Below are positions 60,386-64,000 of a stretch of 64,000 nucleotides of DNA, piece after piece. A model generated the notes under the pieces. The model ran no database searches, was not told the origin of the DNA, and worked only from the letters and a program-made list of their open reading frames with translations. This stretch comes from Desulfovibrio sp. JC010 (GTDB lineage Bacteria > Desulfobacterota > Desulfovibrionia > Desulfovibrionales > Desulfovibrionaceae), in assembly GCF_010470675.1 (NCBI RefSeq), contig NZ_VOIQ01000002.1, forward strand, positions 248,001 through 312,000. The letters run 5' to 3'. Position 1 is the first letter of the stretch; each line of letters opens with the position of its first letter. Both the position numbers and the translations under genes were made by a program.

Positions 60386-61198
60386 TTAAGAGACGATGAC
60401 TCCCGCATAGGCTACAACACGTTCGTAATCCCCGGTGGCTTTGCCGGAATTGGTATAATCAACAAGTCTGCCGGAAGTGGCTCCGAGGGCTTTGGCTGCA
60501 AACATCCCCATGGTCATGGGCAGGACCCCGCACATGCTGATCTGGTTGGATGAAACAATGGAATAAAGGTCGGAAGGATCCATGCGGATGATGGCTTCAA
60601 GGGCCATGGAATCGAGCTTCTTGGCCTGATCAGCGGAAATAAAATGACTCATATCCGAACTGACGACCATGGAAATGGGCTCCGGCTGATCCTGCATGAT
60701 TTTCGCAATGGCTTCCCCGGCCTTGCGCAGATTTGTGGGCGAGGCTTCGGAAACACAGACCGGGACAATTTTAGTGTCCGGATTGAGGTAGTGCAGAAAA
60801 GGCACGACCACTTCAAGGGAATGTTCCCGCGAATGGGCCTTTTCATTGGAGCTGAACCCGGCCCCGCTCTCGATCAGCTTTGCGGCCAGTTCTTCGTCCA
60901 CATCCAGCCTACCGCCGGGAAATTCCCAGCTGCCCGTATCCCAGACCGAAAGGGGCGAGCCAAGCCCGGTATGGTTTGGCCCGAGCAGAAATACCGTGGA
61001 TGCCAGCTTGCTCTGCCCGAGGGTCTTGCCGCACGGCTCACCGGAAAACACATACCCGGCATGGGGAACCATGACCAGACGGTCCACAGGGCGGTCTTTA
61101 TCTGCTTCCGGGGTACCGGTATACATTTCAAGCTCCCTGCGAAGCTGGTCAGGACTGTCCGGATAAAAACGTCCGGCTACTACGGGCTGTCTGTTCAT
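60386..61198 (-). CDS. amrB: AmmeMemoRadiSam system protein B (MEMO1 family)
   Basis: A 270-residue MEMO1-fold protein, related to extradiol dioxygenase LigB. MNRQPVVAGRFYPDSPDQLR is the family N-terminus. The conserved active-site-like residues are in MVPHAGYVFSGEPCGKTLG, LLGPNHTGLGSPLSVW, SREHSLEVVVPFL and VVSSDMSHFISADQA. It is the B member of the AmmeMemoRadiSam set; the A (AMMECR1) and radical SAM members are not in the window. It lies 18 bp after the long TPR gene. Confidence 0.93.
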   Translation of the reverse strand: MNRQPVVAGRFYPDSPDQLRRELEMYTGTPEADKDRPVDRLVMVPHAGYVFSGEPCGKTLGQSKLASTVFLLGPNHTGLGSPLSVWDTGSWEFPGGRLDVDEELAAKLIESGAGFSSNEKAHSREHSLEVVVPFLHYLNPDTKIVPVCVSEASPTNLRKAGEAIAKIMQDQPEPISMVVSSDMSHFISADQAKKLDSMALEAIIRMDPSDLYSIVSSNQISMCGVLPMTMGMFAAKALGATSGRLVDYTNSGKATGDYERVVAYAGVIVS

Positions 61199-61216
61199 GA
61201 TTACCTGCCTTAAAAA

Positions 61217-64000
61217 TTATTGAAATACCGGATCCGGCTGAAATTTGGAGGCATCCTGCTCAATCTTATGGGTTGCCAGTGCGGATGTTGCCAGACGTCC
61301 GTAAAGATCGCCCGGTTTCTTCTCGGCCACTTCTTCCATCAGCTTTTTCCATTCAGCTGTGGCCCCGGCCTTTTCATAAAGCTGGGCCAACCGGAAACGG
61401 GATGAAGCCCACTCAGGATCTTCAAGAGGGATATATTTGTCATATTCCGCAGCCCACTTGAGTGCTTCCCGGTATCGACCGGAACTTTCCGCCGCAAAAA
61501 TAGTCATCAGGATGCAGTCCTTGATCTTCTCCCGGTCCCCTCCGGTCCCTAGAAGCATGGACAGGGCTTCCTGCGCGTAGACAAAGACTTTCTTCAAATC
61601 CTTTTTCTTCATGGACGATTTGGCCATGTAATACATGGCATAAGCGCGTGAAGATTCAGGCAGCAGCAGATTGGAAGCCAGCCCGGCCCAAAGCGGGGTG
61701 CTGCGCTCGGTCTCGCCGAGATTTTCATAGGCCATGGCCTGCGCGTATTCTATATGAACCTTCTGTTTGGGATCAAGTTTCCAGCCGCCCTTGGCGAGAT
61801 CCACCAGTTCGGTAACCTTGCTCCATGCCTGCTCATCCACATAAATACCGAGAGCCATATCAAGGGCCATGGCCGAGTATTTGGGAATCTCCTCGCCCTG
61901 CAGATAGCGGTCGATCAGCTCCAGAGCTTTCTGCGGCTGACCTTTTTTCCAGAAACTGAGGGCCACGCCGAGACGGGTTTCGTCATTTACGTCTTTGCCG
62001 TCATTATTCTGCTTGGCGTATTTATTCCAGTAGCTGACTACCCGTCCGTAATTTTCATCCTTGACCAGTTCCGGCACGGCCTTGTCAAAAACCCTTGTAC
62101 CCAGTTCGCTGGCCCGGTCACGCAGACCGCTGCGCGGATACTTGTCCAGAAAATCATTCACCGCACCGAGGCAGTCACCATACTTTTTATTCCAGTAGTA
62201 CCACATGCCAAGCTTGAGCTGGGCCAGCGGTGCCAGCGGACTTTCAGGAAATTTCTCAATAATATGGGTATAAATCTTCTGGGGCCGCAGGTTGTAGGGG
62301 CGGTCAAAAACCTTATCCATCTGGCTCATGCTGGGATCATCATAAATCCCTTCCTCGGCCAGACGCATCATGGCGACCAGTCCGCCTTCCCTGTCCGGGA
62401 ACTCCTTGGCCGCTTTTTCGTAAATTTCCTTGGCCGCAGACTTATCCCCGGTCTTCAGGTAAATATCACCGATGCGGGCCAGCACGATATCCGCTTCCGG
62501 GGCTTCCGGGGAAAGGTTGTAGTAGGCCCAGTAGTTTTCCCGCGCATCATCAATTTTGCCCAGCCTGTTCTGGGTGTTGGCCGACATGAGCAGGAAATGC
62601 AGGTCTTCGATATAAAAACGGGGCCAGCGTTTATCGATATAGTCGATAATCTGGAAAGCCTGTTCATCATAACCGAGGGCATCCAGAGCCTTGGCCAGAC
62701 CGAGCGCGGCATCACGAACAATCTTGCTGTCCGGATACATCTGCACCAGATACTGGAACTGGTCCGCAGCCTTCTCGTAATCCTTCATACCGAGATAATA
62801 TTCACCCCAGTAGTAGCTGATGTAGGGAATATTGGGGTCGTTGGGATACTGGGATTTGAGCAGGTTAAAATAAGCCTTGGCCTCAGGCATGTTGCCCACC
62901 TTGAGGTTCAGCAACCCCAGATTAAGCAGGGCCATGGGCACATTGGGCGACTTGGTGTCGGCGTTCATGGCCTCCATCCAGGCACTTGCTATCTCCCCGT
63001 AATTATCAGCCAATGCTTCACGGTGCATTTCAGTAAGAGCTTCGGCCTTGCCGTAAAGAGCGCGCAACCGCATCTCCTGCGGCAAACCCTGCATCAAAGA
63101 GACTTCAGTAAACCCGGCCATTGCGGCCTCAATTTCACCTTCATCCAAGGCTCCTTCGGCAGCAAGCAGAACCCCTTTGGCAACCTTCATCCGATCCTCA
63201 GGACTGAGTTCTTTTTCACCTTCAGCCCCTTCTTCACCCTCGATGCCAGCCTCATCTTCGGAAAGCTGATCAGCATCCTCCACCGGATAGGCATCGGAAT
63301 CACTGGCGTCCTGCTCGCCTTCAACAGCCTCATCGCGCACATCAGCGTCTAAATCAGTTTCAGGAGCAACCTCACCACTCACTTCACCCTGCCCTTCATC
63401 TTCAAGGGCAGGATAATCGGTAGCTTCAAAAGAATCACCATCCTGCGACGGAGGGGAGACCTGACCGGACGCACCGGAAACGCTACCGGAAGCCTGCCCT
63501 TCCTGAGACGGGGGGGGAGCAATACTGCCGGAAACACTGCCTGAGGCACTACCACCGGATTGCTGCGGAGGCTCAACCGCACCGGACGCGGACTCGCCTT
63601 CGGGAAATTCTTCTTCGTAAGCCGCTTCCTCCACGCCGGAAGCTTCATCTACAGACTCATCTGCGGGGGGCGGAGCTATCGCACCTCCTGCCGCACCGCC
63701 ACCGGAGGGCGGCTCAATTTCACCACCGACCTGCCCGCCTGTCTGACCTCCAATCAGGCCTCCGGCACTTCCACCGTCATTGCCGTTAACAGGTACACGG
63801 CGGGCACTGCCTCCGGCGCGAGCCGGCGGCAGGGAAGTATCCACAGGCTTGGCCTGTCCCGGACCGACGTTAGCTACCGGAGCACGGTAGGTATAAGGCA
63901 CGGAATAAAAAGGACGTTTCGTGGGTTGAACCGGAACCTGCTGCACCGGTTCCTGTGCTTCCTGTGCCTGCAGGAGTTCCTGCTTAAGCTGCGGGGACTC
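61217..64000 (-). CDS. Long TPR-rich protein with Gly/Pro/Ser-rich N-terminal region, 5' end outside the window
   Basis: The reading frame is open to the window edge and gives 927 visible residues. The first roughly 220 visible residues are low complexity: GGLIGGQTGGQVGGEIEPP, repeated SGSVSGSIAPPPSQ and acidic DADVRDEAVEGEQDASD stretches. From about residue 270 onwards are many TPR/SEL1-like units (PKEMRLRALYGKAEALTEM-like, YFNLLKSQYPNDPNIPYISY, QFQYLVQMYPDSKIVRDAAL). It may be an envelope or secretion scaffold. Signal peptide and true start are not visible. amrB follows 18 bp later on the same strand. Confidence 0.8.
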   Translation of the reverse strand, partial: ESPQLKQELLQAQEAQEPVQQVPVQPTKRPFYSVPYTYRAPVANVGPGQAKPVDTSLPPARAGGSARRVPVNGNDGGSAGGLIGGQTGGQVGGEIEPPSGGGAAGGAIAPPPADESVDEASGVEEAAYEEEFPEGESASGAVEPPQQSGGSASGSVSGSIAPPPSQEGQASGSVSGASGQVSPPSQDGDSFEATDYPALEDEGQGEVSGEVAPETDLDADVRDEAVEGEQDASDSDAYPVEDADQLSEDEAGIEGEEGAEGEKELSPEDRMKVAKGVLLAAEGALDEGEIEAAMAGFTEVSLMQGLPQEMRLRALYGKAEALTEMHREALADNYGEIASAWMEAMNADTKSPNVPMALLNLGLLNLKVGNMPEAKAYFNLLKSQYPNDPNIPYISYYWGEYYLGMKDYEKAADQFQYLVQMYPDSKIVRDAALGLAKALDALGYDEQAFQIIDYIDKRWPRFYIEDLHFLLMSANTQNRLGKIDDARENYWAYYNLSPEAPEADIVLARIGDIYLKTGDKSAAKEIYEKAAKEFPDREGGLVAMMRLAEEGIYDDPSMSQMDKVFDRPYNLRPQKIYTHIIEKFPESPLAPLAQLKLGMWYYWNKKYGDCLGAVNDFLDKYPRSGLRDRASELGTRVFDKAVPELVKDENYGRVVSYWNKYAKQNNDGKDVNDETRLGVALSFWKKGQPQKALELIDRYLQGEEIPKYSAMALDMALGIYVDEQAWSKVTELVDLAKGGWKLDPKQKVHIEYAQAMAYENLGETERSTPLWAGLASNLLLPESSRAYAMYYMAKSSMKKKDLKKVFVYAQEALSMLLGTGGDREKIKDCILMTIFAAESSGRYREALKWAAEYDKYIPLEDPEWASSRFRLAQLYEKAGATAEWKKLMEEVAEKKPGDLYGRLATSALATHKIEQDASKFQPDPVFQ

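Overview
The window reads as a chromosomal segment of a marine sulfate reducer of the Desulfovibrionaceae (Maridesulfovibrio-like). This is inferred from gene content (anaerobic cobaltochelatase CbiK, corrinoid-activating ASKHA/ferredoxin protein, OFA-family antiporter, several radical SAM enzymes, RemA-YicC-Gmk cluster), moderate GC, frequent TTG/GTG starts and a dense family of intergenic palindromes. No phage, transposase, CRISPR array, rRNA or tRNA gene was seen. Both window ends cut a gene: glgB at the left, a TPR protein at the right.

Layout. 1-3 kb: glycogen synthesis (glgB, glgA) and a Nudix hydrolase. 3-3.6 kb: sRNA copy A. 3.6-9 kb: lipB-lipA, an Rsm22-like methyltransferase with an ASKHA/ferredoxin protein, and cbiK. 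9-12 kb: a split chemosensory system of receiver, HPt-STAS protein and a CheA-like kinase whose own first domain lacks the phospho-histidine motif. 12-15.3 kb: trmH-like, glycosyltransferase, tsaC. 15.3-17.3 kb: sRNA copies B and C around a small secreted protein, then a DUF4198 protein behind a Fur-like palindrome. 17.5-21.4 kb: a retropepsin-like / inactive transglutaminase-7TM / ATP-grasp ligase / lipoprotein operon. 21.5-31.7 kb: yicC-remA-gmk-pyrF-TPR-recJ, then mtaB, a DEAD helicase, a methyltransferase and an RNase H-like exonuclease. 31.9-35.5 kb: a PilZ protein and a GT9-plus-helical-proteins group. 35.9-41.6 kb: acs, pirin, OFA transporter, a Tag glycosylase with an internal deletion, and a small abundant-looking protein behind an attenuator-like leader. 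41.9-46.5 kb: two radical SAM proteins and a lipoprotein. 46.7-52.6 kb: dppABCDF. 52.7-55 kb: two TPR paralogues and a PilZ protein. 55-64 kb: bioB-bioA-bioD with a 118-aa protein and a hydantoinase-like ATPase, AmmeMemoRadiSam protein B, and a long TPR protein.

The most unusual content is a three-copy set of near-identical intergenic units (3137-3389 minus, 15322-15574 plus, 16016-16268 plus). Each has two palindromic enhancer-like sites, a sigma-54 type -24/-12 promoter and a 69-nt RNA ending in a strong Rho-independent terminator. Spacing is identical to the base in all three, the RNA body is invariant over 35 nt, and the terminator stem shows a compensatory change. This is the design of multi-copy sigma-54/enhancer-driven regulatory sRNAs such as Vibrio Qrr, with unrelated sequence. 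I cannot tell from the window which activator or targets are involved.

A second layer is a family of composite palindromes (at least ten loci) with a small set of interchangeable hairpin cores flanked by conserved GC-rich boxes. They sit between genes, and inside at least two likely operons (dppA/dppB, bioD/bioA).
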